Assembly: GCF_003860585.1 (NCBI RefSeq)
Contig: NZ_CP034159.1
Location: forward strand, 124,001 to 188,000
Origin: Kaistella carnis
GTDB taxonomy: Bacteria > Bacteroidota > Bacteroidia > Flavobacteriales > Weeksellaceae
Direction of reading: 5' to 3'
DNA length: 64,000 bases
Shown here: piece by piece, positions 45,100 through 54,185 of the stretch
How the letters are laid out: each line of letters begins with the position of its first letter
How positions within the stretch are numbered: the first letter of the stretch is position 1
The notes under the pieces: model-generated
Seen by the model: only the letters and a program-made list of their open reading frames with translations
Told to the model about the DNA's origin: nothing
Database searches by the model: none
Position numbers and translations under genes: made by a program

Positions 45100-46722
45100 A
45101 TGAAAAAAATAATTTCCATTTTAAGCGTTTTCTCCTCAATCGTTTTGCTTGCGCAGAAAAATGCAGATCTTATTATCACAAATGCTAAAATATATACCGT
45201 CAATCAAAATTTTGATACGGCAGAATCGATGGCGATTTCAAACGGAAAAATTGTTGCGGTTGGAAAATCTGCCGATATTCTGAAAAATTATAAATCTTCA
45301 AAGGTTCAGGATTTACATGGAAAAACTGTTTTTCCAGGATTGATCGATGCACATTGTCATTTCACTGGTTATGCTACCGACAAATGGAAATGTGAATTGT
45401 GGGGTACAAAATCCTGGGATGAAGTTGTGGCCCGGATTTCAGAGTATGCGAAGACCGCTCCAAAAGAATGGTTGTACGGAAGAAGTTGGGATCAGAATGA
45501 TTGGGTAATTAAAGAATTTCCAACCAAAGAAAAATTGGATCAGTTGTTTCCGAACCGTCCGGTTTATTTAAAAAGAATTGACGGACATGCTGCGGTTGCG
45601 AATCAAAAAGCCCTTGATATTGCAGGAGTTACAAAAGATTCAAAAATTCTGGGTGGAGAAATCGAAGTTAAGAATGGAAAACTGACCGGGATTTTAGTCG
45701 ATAACGCAATGACTTTAGTCGAAAAGCATATTCCTGAAATTGAAGATAAAATGGCGATTCAGTATTTTTCGGAATTGCAGAAAGAATGTTTTTCTTATGG
45801 TTTAACCTCACTTCATGATTGCGGAATTACCGAAAAAACTTTGGACCGTTTAGAAAAAGCGCAGTCGGAAGGTCAATTACAAATGAAGATTTTCGCTTTG
45901 ATGGAAGACAATCCTGACTATTATGACCGCTGGATCGAAAAAGGAAGATATACCAATAAAAATATTACAGTTGGCGGATTTAAAGTCTATTCTGATGGAG
46001 CCTTAGGTTCCAGAGGAGCCAGTTTAAGACATGATTATTCTGATAAGAAAGGCTGGAGAGGTTTTTTATTGAGCGAAAGAACGCATTTTGAAAACTTGGC
46101 AAAGAAATTAAAAAACAGTGATTTGCAAATGTGTACGCACGCCATCGGAGATTCGGCAAACAGAACTATTCTTCAAATTTATGGTGATGTTTTGGGCACT
46201 AAAAATGACAGAAGATGGAGAATGGAACACGCGCAAATTGTTGATAAAAATGATTTTGATTTGTTCGGAAAATATTCAATTATTCCTTCAATACAACCAA
46301 CTCACGCCACGTCCGATATGTATTGGGCGGAAGATCGTTTAGGAAAAGACCGTTTGAAATATTCTTATGCTTACGAAGATTTATTGAAACAAAATGGTTG
46401 GCTTCCTTTGGGAACTGATTTCCCGGTGGAAGAAATTAGTACTTTAAAAACATTTTATTCTGCGGTTGCAAGAAAAGATTCTAAGCATTATCCGGAAAAC
46501 GGCTTTCAAAAAGAAAACGCGTTAACGAGAGAACAGGCAATCCGTGGAATGACGATTTGGGCAGCAAAAGCCGCTTTCCAGGAAAATGAAATCGGAAGTT
46601 TAGAACCGGGGAAATCGGCGGATTTCATTATCGTTGATCAGGATTTAATGACTGTTCCTGAAGTTAAAATTTTAAATACCAAAGTTTTAGAAACCTATAG
46701 CAACGGAAAGAAAGTTTTCTAA
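45100..46722 (+). CDS. Exported amidohydrolase (YtcJ-like)
   Basis: A 540-residue metal-dependent hydrolase of the amidohydrolase superfamily. It begins with a signal peptide (MKKIISILSVFSSIVLLAQ). The metal-binding HxH equivalent is LIDAHCHFTGYA (about residues 85-96), followed by LKRIDGHAAVANQKAL, SDGALGSRGASL, CTHAIGDSANR and the final Asp in GTDFPVEE. Members cleave cyclic or linear amide bonds; the substrate is unknown. It lies between two glycosyltransferase genes with gaps of 9 and 18 bases. Confidence 0.92.
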   Translation: MKKIISILSVFSSIVLLAQKNADLIITNAKIYTVNQNFDTAESMAISNGKIVAVGKSADILKNYKSSKVQDLHGKTVFPGLIDAHCHFTGYATDKWKCELWGTKSWDEVVARISEYAKTAPKEWLYGRSWDQNDWVIKEFPTKEKLDQLFPNRPVYLKRIDGHAAVANQKALDIAGVTKDSKILGGEIEVKNGKLTGILVDNAMTLVEKHIPEIEDKMAIQYFSELQKECFSYGLTSLHDCGITEKTLDRLEKAQSEGQLQMKIFALMEDNPDYYDRWIEKGRYTNKNITVGGFKVYSDGALGSRGASLRHDYSDKKGWRGFLLSERTHFENLAKKLKNSDLQMCTHAIGDSANRTILQIYGDVLGTKNDRRWRMEHAQIVDKNDFDLFGKYSIIPSIQPTHATSDMYWAEDRLGKDRLKYSYAYEDLLKQNGWLPLGTDFPVEEISTLKTFYSAVARKDSKHYPENGFQKENALTREQAIRGMTIWAAKAAFQENEIGSLEPGKSADFIIVDQDLMTVPEVKILNTKVLETYSNGKKVF

Positions 46723-46740
46723 CCAAACCTTAAACTCACC

Positions 46741-47784
46741 TTGAAAAAAATCGCTTACATAGAACTTGATACTCATGCAGAAATTGCAGGAAATTTCATG
46801 GAGTTAATGCGCGGTTCCAAAGCGTTTGAGGTCGACTATTATTTTTCAGAACGGATTATTAAGCAAATCGGCCAACATCATCCTAACATTCATTTAAGTG
46901 AAAGTACGGAGCTGTTAAACCAATTAAATGAGAAGAAATATGATTTGATTATCATAGGAACGGTGCATCGGTATTTTAATTTATTTAATGAAATTGCTGA
47001 GAAATTTAATACATCTGTCATTGTTCATAATTTAAATTTTACCAAGATTTCAAGGTTTCAACTCTTTAAAAATATCTTTAAAAAAGATTTTAAATACCGA
47101 TTGAAATTATGGTTAAAAGAAGATTTACTTTCTGCTCCTGAAGTTTTTGAAAGGGCAAAAAACCTTCTAATTCTTGATGAATCTTTAGCAAAAAAGCCCA
47201 TAAAATATCTTCCTCTTTTTTATTTTGAAGAATTTGAAACTTCACAGAAAGCGCAGGTAAATATTATAATTCCCGGAGCTGTAGATCAAAAGCGTCGGGA
47301 TTATAAAGGGGTTTTGAAAAAGTTAAAATTATTTAAAAGCACATACAAATTTGTTATTTATTTTCTAGGAAAAGCGGAGGGCAAAGAACTTCAATGGTTG
47401 AAAAAGTTTGAGAAAAGAAAACCATCAAATCTTAAACTTCATTATTTTACACAAAAAGTTCCGCAAAAAAAGTTCGATGAAATCATGCATACCGCCGATT
47501 TGTTGTGGTGTCCGATTCAGCGAGAAACCTCTTTTTTCAGCAATAAGGAAATTTATGGTAAAACAAAGATGTCCGGCAATATTGGTGATGCCATTAAATA
47601 TGGAAAAAAGGCCATCTTTCCGAAAGGTTTTACTTCAGATTATCCTTTTTTAATTCCAGAAGCTGATGATGTTGAACAGCAAATCCTAGAAAATTGCAAG
47701 GGTGTGGATTATGATTTTACAGCGAAATTTAATCGACAAAAAATTGCAGCGGAACTTGAGAAAACTTTGAAATCCCTTTTCTAA
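46741..47784 (+). CDS. Putative GT-B glycosyltransferase
   Basis: A 347-residue protein starting at TTG (MKKIAYIELDTHAEIAGNF). The sequence alternates strands and helices as in GT-B enzymes: YDLIIIGTVHRYFN in the first half and VNIIIPGAVDQKRRDYKGVL, FVIYFLGKAEG, LHYFTQKVPQKKFDEIMHTADLLWCP in the second. The last piece resembles the donor-site region where glycosyltransferases place a conserved Glu or Asp. No exact family is recognised, so the call rests on fold pattern and on neighbours (GT2 upstream, flippase downstream). Confidence 0.6.
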   Translation: MKKIAYIELDTHAEIAGNFMELMRGSKAFEVDYYFSERIIKQIGQHHPNIHLSESTELLNQLNEKKYDLIIIGTVHRYFNLFNEIAEKFNTSVIVHNLNFTKISRFQLFKNIFKKDFKYRLKLWLKEDLLSAPEVFERAKNLLILDESLAKKPIKYLPLFYFEEFETSQKAQVNIIIPGAVDQKRRDYKGVLKKLKLFKSTYKFVIYFLGKAEGKELQWLKKFEKRKPSNLKLHYFTQKVPQKKFDEIMHTADLLWCPIQRETSFFSNKEIYGKTKMSGNIGDAIKYGKKAIFPKGFTSDYPFLIPEADDVEQQILENCKGVDYDFTAKFNRQKIAAELEKTLKSLF

Positions 47785-47825
47785 ATTCTTTAAAATTTAA
47801 ATAAACTTTTAAAGAATTTTTTGTT
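47783..47825 (+). terminator. Terminator overlapping the ends of two convergent genes
   Basis: A perfect 13-bp stem, AAATTCTTTAAAA (47783-47795) and TTTTAAAGAATTT (47807-47819), with an 11-base loop and trailing T residues. It includes the last codons of the flippase gene on the other strand. Confidence 0.7.
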
Positions 47826-49268
47826 CAGATAATCTTCCAGTGGAAATATTTTCATCACTTGATTTGCTCCAAAAATAACGATCAATACAAACGCAGGTTT
47901 GTAAAGTAGATTAATCCAGCTACTTTTTGCTGCCGGAAACATAATGGCTAAATTAATCGCCAACGTACAGATGATCAGGACATACATCATTTCTATGGTG
48001 AGCGGGAATACTTTAAACTTCCAGTAATTAAAATAAATTTTAATTAAGTTAAATAAGGTAAGAGAAATTGCCGTCGCCATTGCGATACCAATAATTCCAA
48101 ACTGTGTTTTTGTTAAAAATAAGTAATTGAGGGAAATTGTGGTTATCGCCAAAAAGAGCATGACCACAATGTTGAAGCGGTAATATTTAGAGAGCGAAAT
48201 AATATGTCCATTAAATCCAGTAGCCAGATCAAAAAGCATCGCAATTCCTAAAATCCATACAACAGGTTCCGCCTGTCGAAGCTGATCTCCGTTTTTAATA
48301 AAATTGGTGAGATAAGGAAATCCAACCAAAACGCACGAAAATAAAACAGCACCCAGGAAAAATAAAGTAAGCGATGTTTTCTTGTGAAAACGGTCTAATT
48401 CCTCAAAGTCACCTTCAGCAATGGTTTTATTAATGATTGGTGCAGAAATATTAAATAATCCCATTTGCGGAATTAAAATAAAAGAAAGAATCGACAAGAT
48501 GATACTGTAAACCCCATTATCCTCAAAATTCAGGAATTCTCCGATCATAAAATTATCAACTCTGAAAGCGATATAATTCCCAATATTTCCTAGAAAGCCG
48601 TAAAAGCTATAGTTTAGAATCTCCTTCCAAAGATTATCTTTCTTTATATAATCGGTACTGAAATCGGGTGTAATTTTTTCCAGTTTATTGGCATAGAAAA
48701 AATATCCGATCAGCGACAGGAGAAACATACCTAAGAAAAAGCCGTATGATCCTTTTTCAGAAACTCCCAAAAAGAAAAATAAAGTAAAAGCCCCTAAATT
48801 TGCGATTTTTGGGAACAGATTTTCAAAAATATTAGGAACAACGATCCGCTTGTAATTGGTAATATACTTATTGAATACAGCAGCCAGCGCCATAACCAGA
48901 ATAAGAGGAAGAATTAAAAGTTTCATTTTCCACAACTGTAAACTTTGGAATTGCGGAAATAAGAGGAAAAAACCGAAAAATAAAATAGAAAAAATGACAA
49001 AATTCAGTAAGATTCCGGCTAAAGAAAGGGAGAGCAAGTTCTGATGTTTTCCGTCTTTTTGAGTCTTATGAAAAAATTTCACGTTTGAGAAAGAAAGTCC
49101 GAAAACTACGATGGGCAAAAGCATTTCTGCTGTTGGCATAATATAGCGTAACTTCCCATAGAATTCCATATCGTACGGGAAAATAAAAATAGCCGAAATG
49201 GTTCCGAGTAAAAAACCGAAATATCCGATTAAGGAATATTTAAAACCTTGTCGTGCAACTACACTCAT
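47790..49268 (-). CDS. Polysaccharide flippase (MOP/Wzx-like)
   Basis: A 492-residue integral membrane protein with about fourteen helices, typical of the polysaccharide transporter branch of the MATE-like superfamily. Visible marks are the N-terminal QGFKYSLIGYFGFLLGTISAIFIFP, FEDNGVYSIILSILSFILIPQMGL and the paired loops rich in Lys and Asn. It would flip lipid-linked oligosaccharides to the periplasmic face. It converges on the glycosyltransferase gene with 5 bases between stops, so the three genes may belong to one surface-polysaccharide function though on different strands. Confidence 0.88.
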   Translation of the reverse strand: MSVVARQGFKYSLIGYFGFLLGTISAIFIFPYDMEFYGKLRYIMPTAEMLLPIVVFGLSFSNVKFFHKTQKDGKHQNLLSLSLAGILLNFVIFSILFFGFFLLFPQFQSLQLWKMKLLILPLILVMALAAVFNKYITNYKRIVVPNIFENLFPKIANLGAFTLFFFLGVSEKGSYGFFLGMFLLSLIGYFFYANKLEKITPDFSTDYIKKDNLWKEILNYSFYGFLGNIGNYIAFRVDNFMIGEFLNFEDNGVYSIILSILSFILIPQMGLFNISAPIINKTIAEGDFEELDRFHKKTSLTLFFLGAVLFSCVLVGFPYLTNFIKNGDQLRQAEPVVWILGIAMLFDLATGFNGHIISLSKYYRFNIVVMLFLAITTISLNYLFLTKTQFGIIGIAMATAISLTLFNLIKIYFNYWKFKVFPLTIEMMYVLIICTLAINLAIMFPAAKSSWINLLYKPAFVLIVIFGANQVMKIFPLEDYLNKKFFKSLFKF

Positions 49269-49408
49269 TTTGTAAGGTTTTTACAGGTTTTTTGGAAAGC
49301 TTTGAAAATGAAATTTCGCACCATATTTTCTAATGATATCAAAGGATTGGTAAAATAAGTTTGTGAGTAAATTTCTATATCATAAGGACTTTATCAAATT
49401 GAAGAAAG

Positions 49409-49416
49409 CAAAGATA
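49409..49416 (-). promoter_or_regulatory. Putative -7 element of the flippase gene
   Basis: On the minus strand TATCTTTG matches TAnnTTTG, about 140 bases before the flippase start. Confidence 0.4.
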
Positions 49417-49558
49417 GTAAAATATGTTAAATAAATGTTAAAATAGGCTTGTTGCGTTAAAAGATTTTAACGTATCGCTCTTTTGTTTTACTTTTAAAGT
49501 TTTATGTAAAAATCCCCCAAAAGTTATTTTTAAATCTAAAATTTCTTGCCACATTGTT

Positions 49559-51196
49559 ATGAAAAAACTCTTTATTCTTCTCGGTTTTAGTATTCTTACT
49601 TCATGCATTTCGATTAAGCACTCAGAGCAAAAGCCCTTTTTATGGGAAGGCGCCAATGTTTATTTTCTGTTGACGGACCGCTTTAAAAATGGAGATTCTT
49701 CCAACGATGTTAACTTTAACAGAACAGAAAAAGCTGCCGTTCTGCGTGGTTTTGAAGGCGGAGATTTAAGAGGAGTCATTCAAAAAATTGATGAAAATTA
49801 TTTCTCAGATTTAGGAATTAATGCGATCTGGATGACGCCGTTGGTTGAACAAATTCATGGCGTAACCAATGAGGGCACAGGAAAAACGTATGGTTTTCAT
49901 GGCTATTGGGCTAAAGACTGGACGGAACTCGACCCCAATTTTGGGACGAAAGACGATCTTAAAGAACTGGTTGAAAAAGCACATAAGAAAGGCATTCGAA
50001 TTGTGCTGGATGCCGTAATTAATCACACGGGTCCGGTGACGAATATCGATGCTGCTTATCCAAATTCATGGGTGAGAACGGAGCCAACATGTACGTATGA
50101 TAATTACAAAAATACAACGGAATGTACTTTGGTAGCTAACCTTCCCGATATTTTAACGGAGTCGAATGAACCCGTGGAACTTCCTCCACTATTGGTTGAA
50201 AAATGGAAAAAAGAAGGAAAGTACGAAGCCGAAATGAAGTCTTTGGATGCTTTTTTTGCCAGAACTGGTTTTCCCAGAGCACCGAAATATTACATTATGA
50301 AATGGCTCGCTGATTACGTTCAAAATTACGGGATCGACGGTTATCGGATAGATACTGTAAAACATACGAACGAAGATGTTTGGAAAGATTTTCAAAAGGT
50401 GTGTCAGGAATCCTTTGATATTTATAAAAGAAATAATCCGTCGAAAGTGCTCGACAATAATTTATTTTTTACCGTCGGCGAAGTTTATGGTTACGGAATT
50501 TCTCAAAAGCAGGATTATGATTTCGGTGATAAAAAAGTGAATTATTATGAGAATGGATTTAAATCCCTTATCAATTTTGATTTTAAAGGTGATGCCAATA
50601 AGTCCTATGAAGAATTGTTTTCAAACTATTCTCAATTATTGCATTCTAATTTAAATGGCAAAACGGTGATGAATTATTTGACTTCACATGATGACGGCTC
50701 TCCGTTTGACAAAGAACGTAAAAGAACGTTCGAAGCTGGAACAAAACTATTATTGGCGCCTGGTATTTCCCAGGTTTATTATGGTGATGAGACCGCAAGA
50801 ACGTTAACCGTTGCCGGTGCAGAAGGAGATGCGAATCTCCGGTCAAATATGAATTGGGAGGATTTGTCAAATAACGTCGCCACTCAAAAATTGGTGAAGC
50901 ACTATCAAAAACTGGGGCAATTCAGAGCGAATCATCCGGCTGTAGGAGCGGGTGTTCATAAAAAATTGTCTTATACACCCTATTATTTCTCGAGGATTTT
51001 AACCAATGGAAAGTTTACAGATAAAGTGATTATCGGTCTTGATTTAGAAGGAAAACTGAAAGAATTTAATGTGAATGGAGTTTTTAAAGAAGGTGAGCAA
51101 GTTCGGGATTTCTATTCCAAAGCTTCAATGCCTGTAATTAATGGTAAAGTTTCTTTTTACTCCGTTTATTCAACTGTTTTGTTGGAAAAATATTGA
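49559..51196 (+). CDS. GH13 alpha-amylase family lipoprotein
   Basis: A 545-residue secreted glycoside hydrolase. A lipoprotein signal (MKKLFILLGFSILTSC) puts it on the outer or inner membrane. The GH13 regions are in order: GINAIWMTPLVEQ, VLDAVINHTGPV (region I), GIDGYRIDTVKHTNEDV with the nucleophile Asp (region II), FFTVGEVYGYG with the acid/base Glu (region III) and LTSHDDGSPF with the third acid (region IV). It cleaves alpha-1,4 glucans. A Cys pair in TEPTCTYDNYKNTTECTL may form a disulfide. It is transcribed alone. Confidence 0.94.
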   Translation: MKKLFILLGFSILTSCISIKHSEQKPFLWEGANVYFLLTDRFKNGDSSNDVNFNRTEKAAVLRGFEGGDLRGVIQKIDENYFSDLGINAIWMTPLVEQIHGVTNEGTGKTYGFHGYWAKDWTELDPNFGTKDDLKELVEKAHKKGIRIVLDAVINHTGPVTNIDAAYPNSWVRTEPTCTYDNYKNTTECTLVANLPDILTESNEPVELPPLLVEKWKKEGKYEAEMKSLDAFFARTGFPRAPKYYIMKWLADYVQNYGIDGYRIDTVKHTNEDVWKDFQKVCQESFDIYKRNNPSKVLDNNLFFTVGEVYGYGISQKQDYDFGDKKVNYYENGFKSLINFDFKGDANKSYEELFSNYSQLLHSNLNGKTVMNYLTSHDDGSPFDKERKRTFEAGTKLLLAPGISQVYYGDETARTLTVAGAEGDANLRSNMNWEDLSNNVATQKLVKHYQKLGQFRANHPAVGAGVHKKLSYTPYYFSRILTNGKFTDKVIIGLDLEGKLKEFNVNGVFKEGEQVRDFYSKASMPVINGKVSFYSVYSTVLLEKY

Positions 51197-51273
51197 TTTT
51201 TTGATCATGTATCACTTTTAAAGCACAGGAATATATTCTTGAACTTTGGGGATTTTCCTATAAATATCAGAAT

Positions 51274-51945
51274 TTACAAGTCTTGAAAAGGGAGTTCCAG
51301 AAAATCGTTCAATGGTTTAATGCTCTCTAATATCTTTGCGAAATTTTTCGCGGCATTTTTATCTAAAAGTTCCTCATCTGAAATAGGATGACTAACGGTA
51401 AAACTTTTTAATTTAAGATATTCCGCCATTGGGTGATCTTTTTCAAAACCGGTCGGAACTCTTTGTAATTTGTGTTCAACACTTAAACCTCTAAAATTAT
51501 TTCGGAAATTCTTATGATTTAAAATCTTCCGGAAATCTTCACCGCTTGCCGCGATTTCTTTTCTTATTTCCTTCAATACAGAAGGTTTAGGCGTGTAAAC
51601 TCCACCCGCTAAAAAGGATTGTCCGGGTTCAATATGCAAATAATATCCGGAAATTTTATTGCCTTTTCCCATACCCAAACTGGCGCCGAAATGTGTTTTA
51701 TAAGGAATTTTATTTTTCGAAAAACGAATGTCCCGATAGATTCTAAAGACGGCTTTCTTCGGATCAATTTTTAAAATCTCCTCGTCAAACGTAGCGATCT
51801 CCTGAATTAAACTTTCTACGAATGATTCTACATCTTCCTTAGCTTTCAAGTAAAGGTTTTTATTTTCATTGAACCACTCGCGGTTGTTATTTTTTTCTAA
51901 AGTTTTCAGAAATTGAAGGGTAGAAGCAGAAATATTGTTTTTCAT
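51274..51945 (-). CDS. DUF2461 family protein
   Basis: A 223-residue cytoplasmic protein. The signature of DUF2461 is visible: LKTLEKNNNREWFNENKNLY (about residues 10-29), FRIYRDIRFSKNKIPYKTHFGASL (about 67-90) and YLHIEPGQSFLAGGVYTPKPSVLKEIR. The family is widespread and has no assigned activity. It is transcribed alone and converges on the amylase gene. Confidence 0.92.
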   Translation of the reverse strand: MKNNISASTLQFLKTLEKNNNREWFNENKNLYLKAKEDVESFVESLIQEIATFDEEILKIDPKKAVFRIYRDIRFSKNKIPYKTHFGASLGMGKGNKISGYYLHIEPGQSFLAGGVYTPKPSVLKEIRKEIAASGEDFRKILNHKNFRNNFRGLSVEHKLQRVPTGFEKDHPMAEYLKLKSFTVSHPISDEELLDKNAAKNFAKILESIKPLNDFLELPFQDL

Positions 51946-52010
51946 TACGTTTTAATTAAACTCAAATTTAATCAAATTTAATTTTAAATAAATATTCGTC
52001 ACTAGTTAAC

Positions 52011-52037
52011 CGTGTCAAGGTTCTAAACCTTGACACG
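52011..52037. repeat. Perfect palindrome CGTGTCAAGGTT...AACCTTGACACG
   Basis: A 12-bp perfect stem with a three-base loop, followed by TTTTTT on the plus strand. It is too strong to be chance. Palindromes of the TCAAGGTT/AACCTTGA type recur between genes in Flavobacteriia. It could act as a terminator for either strand. Confidence 0.7.
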
Positions 52038-52272
52038 ATTTTTTAAAAGTAGTTTTCCCAATTACTCAAAAAGTTTGGCGAGCTTTTTAAAAGCTTTACT
52101 TCTTTTAATAATGGTATTTAACAACTCAAATTGAATATTTCAGTTGCAGTCCACTTTATTTTAATTATAAAAAACTGCTGGTATCACTGTTTTAATCGCC
52201 CCTTTAACACGATTGTTCATTATTAACAATAATTTAATAAACCACCGATATAATTATCATAAATAAAATGCG

Positions 52273-52280
52273 TATCTTTG
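52273..52280 (+). promoter_or_regulatory. Putative -7 element of the DEAD-box helicase gene
   Basis: TATCTTTG followed by C fits TAnnTTTG; it lies 26 bases before the ATG. Confidence 0.5.
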
Positions 52281-52306
52281 CACCCAATTTATAGACGATC
52301 TTTTAC

Positions 52307-54082
52307 ATGAATTTATTTACGGAGACCAATCTAAGTCCTGAAGTTTTGAAGGCAATTGGCGAAATGGGCTTTGTGAGCCCAACAGAAATCCAAAAACAGA
52401 CTATTCCTTTTATCTCTACAGATACTCGCGATCTAATCGCACTTGCGCAGACGGGAACAGGCAAAACAGCAGCGTTTACGCTTCCGATTTTGGATATGAT
52501 TGACGACGGGAGTCGCAAAATCCAATTATTGGTGCTTTGTCCAACCAGAGAACTTTGTTTGCAAATTACCAAAGACATTACTAATTATTCGAAATACTTA
52601 AAAAACATCAAAACTACAGCGGTTTATGGTGGTAGCAGTATTACTGATCAAATCAGATCTTTACGTGAGAAACCACAAATTATTGTAGGAACTCCAGGGA
52701 GAGTTATTGACTTGATCAACAGAAAAGCCCTTGATTTCTCAGAAATCCAATGGTTAATTCTTGATGAAGCTGATGAAATGTTATCAATGGGTTTCAAAGA
52801 AGATTTGGCAACAATTCTACGGGAAACTCCTGATACAAAACAAACTCTTTTATTCTCGGCAACGATGAACAGAGAGGTTGAACGTATTTCTAAAAACTAT
52901 TTAACGAATCCACACAGAATTTCTGTTGGATCGATTAATGAAGTTAAGAAAAATATCAAACACGAATATTACGTGGTTGGTTACAGAAACAAAAAAGAAG
53001 CTTTGAAGAGATTGATCGATGCAAATCCAAATCAATATTCAATTCTTTTCTGTCGAACGCGTATGGAAACTCAGGAAGTCGCAGACTTTTTGATGCAAAA
53101 CGGGTATGCTGCAGATGCACTTCACGGTGATTTATCGCAGGCACAACGTGATACGGTAATGAAAAAATTCCGTTTGAAAAACATTGATATCTTAGTTGCG
53201 ACTGATGTTGCGGCAAGAGGTTTAGATGTTGATTCATTAACCCACGTTATTCACTTCTCTTTACCGGATGATCCTGAAGTTTTTGTTCACCGTAGTGGTA
53301 GAACAGGACGTGCAGGAAAAGATGGAATTTCGATTTCTTTAATTAAACCTGAAGAATCAAGAAAACTGAAACAAATTAAATCAGTTACTAAAATTGATAT
53401 TGTTGAGAAGAAAATCCCGACCGGTAAAACAATTATCGAAGCTCAGGTTGCTGGCGTTTTCGAGAAGTTATTTACGGAGCACGAAAATCTTGTTGAATTT
53501 GACAATGATTTGATTCCGGATTTATCTGCCTTTACTAAAGAAGAGTTGGTTCATCAAATGTTGCAGTTACAACTGAGAGAAATGGCGCTTTATTATAAAG
53601 ATAAAGACGATTTAGTTGATCAGAAATTCAACAGCGACGATAGAGGAGGAGACCGAGGTAGAGATCGTGGCAGAGACCGTGATGGAAGAGGTAGAGACCG
53701 CGATAGAGGCGACCGAAGAGAAGGTGGAAACAGAGACAATGGCAACCGCTTCAGAGAAAGTGGAAGTCGTGATTTTGGTAGAGATCGTGACGGTGGAAAC
53801 AGAGGTGAATCCAGAGACAGAAAACCAAGAAAAAACAGTGAAGACATGGTTCGCTTTTTCTTTAACTTAGGAAAAAGAGACAATTTGAAAAAAATTGACA
53901 TGTTAGAAATCATCAATAAATCAACGGAGAAGTCAAGAAAACGTCCGGATATCGGAAATATCGAGATTTTGGAAAAATTCTCTTTCTTTGAAGTAGAAAA
54001 AGGTTTTAAAGATGAAGTTCTGAAAGGATTACAAACTCAGAAATTCAAAGGAAAAGATATGAGAGCAGAAGAATCTAACTAA
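52307..54082 (+). CDS. DEAD-box RNA helicase with Arg/Gly/Asp-rich linker and DbpA-type RNA-binding domain
   Basis: A 591-residue ATP-dependent RNA helicase of the DeaD/CsdA type. The core holds the Q motif FVSPTEIQKQTIP, motif I AQTGTGKTAAF, DEADEML (about residue 150), SAT and HRSGRTGRAG. After residue 440 an unusual low-complexity segment repeats RDRGRDRD-type words and ends in NSEDMVRFFFNLGKRDN, a DbpA-like C-terminal RNA-binding fold. Such proteins unwind ribosomal RNA or mRNA structures, often in the cold. The upstream promoter-like element and long AT-rich leader favour constitutive expression; autoregulation is not visible. Confidence 0.93.
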   Translation: MNLFTETNLSPEVLKAIGEMGFVSPTEIQKQTIPFISTDTRDLIALAQTGTGKTAAFTLPILDMIDDGSRKIQLLVLCPTRELCLQITKDITNYSKYLKNIKTTAVYGGSSITDQIRSLREKPQIIVGTPGRVIDLINRKALDFSEIQWLILDEADEMLSMGFKEDLATILRETPDTKQTLLFSATMNREVERISKNYLTNPHRISVGSINEVKKNIKHEYYVVGYRNKKEALKRLIDANPNQYSILFCRTRMETQEVADFLMQNGYAADALHGDLSQAQRDTVMKKFRLKNIDILVATDVAARGLDVDSLTHVIHFSLPDDPEVFVHRSGRTGRAGKDGISISLIKPEESRKLKQIKSVTKIDIVEKKIPTGKTIIEAQVAGVFEKLFTEHENLVEFDNDLIPDLSAFTKEELVHQMLQLQLREMALYYKDKDDLVDQKFNSDDRGGDRGRDRGRDRDGRGRDRDRGDRREGGNRDNGNRFRESGSRDFGRDRDGGNRGESRDRKPRKNSEDMVRFFFNLGKRDNLKKIDMLEIINKSTEKSRKRPDIGNIEILEKFSFFEVEKGFKDEVLKGLQTQKFKGKDMRAEESN

Positions 54083-54108
54083 TTCTTTTATCACTTCTTT
54101 TACATATG

Positions 54109-54138
54109 AAGCCGTCTCAATACTGAGGCGGTTTTTTC
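54109..54138 (+). terminator. Terminator at the left boundary of the IS1182 element
   Basis: GCCGTCTCA-ATAC-TGAGGCGG forms an 8-9 bp stem with one G-U pair, followed by TTTTTT. It serves the helicase gene and blocks plus-strand transcription into the transposase gene. Confidence 0.75.
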
Positions 54139-54185
54139 TGTGTTTAACATTTGTCAGTTTTAAAGGGTTTTACTATCTTTAAGTA

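Larger units (their letters stand above)
51946..52306. other. Intergenic stretch with a palindrome and a promoter
   Basis: 361 bases upstream of the helicase gene. It contains the perfect palindrome at 52011-52037 and the -7 box at 52273 (listed separately). Short AT-rich frames on the minus strand near 52070-52145 are too brief to call. Otherwise nothing is recognised. Confidence 0.5.

Noticed and set aside
52070..52145. Short minus-strand frame reading like a C-terminus (IIKRSKAFKKLAKLFE).
   Set aside because: Only about 24 codons before an upstream stop, and a second frame is equally plausible, so it is not enough to call a relic.
53616..53916. Overlapping frames on both strands in the helicase linker.
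   Set aside because: They arise from the repetitive Arg/Gly/Asp codons; the frame of the helicase continues into a recognisable RNA-binding domain.
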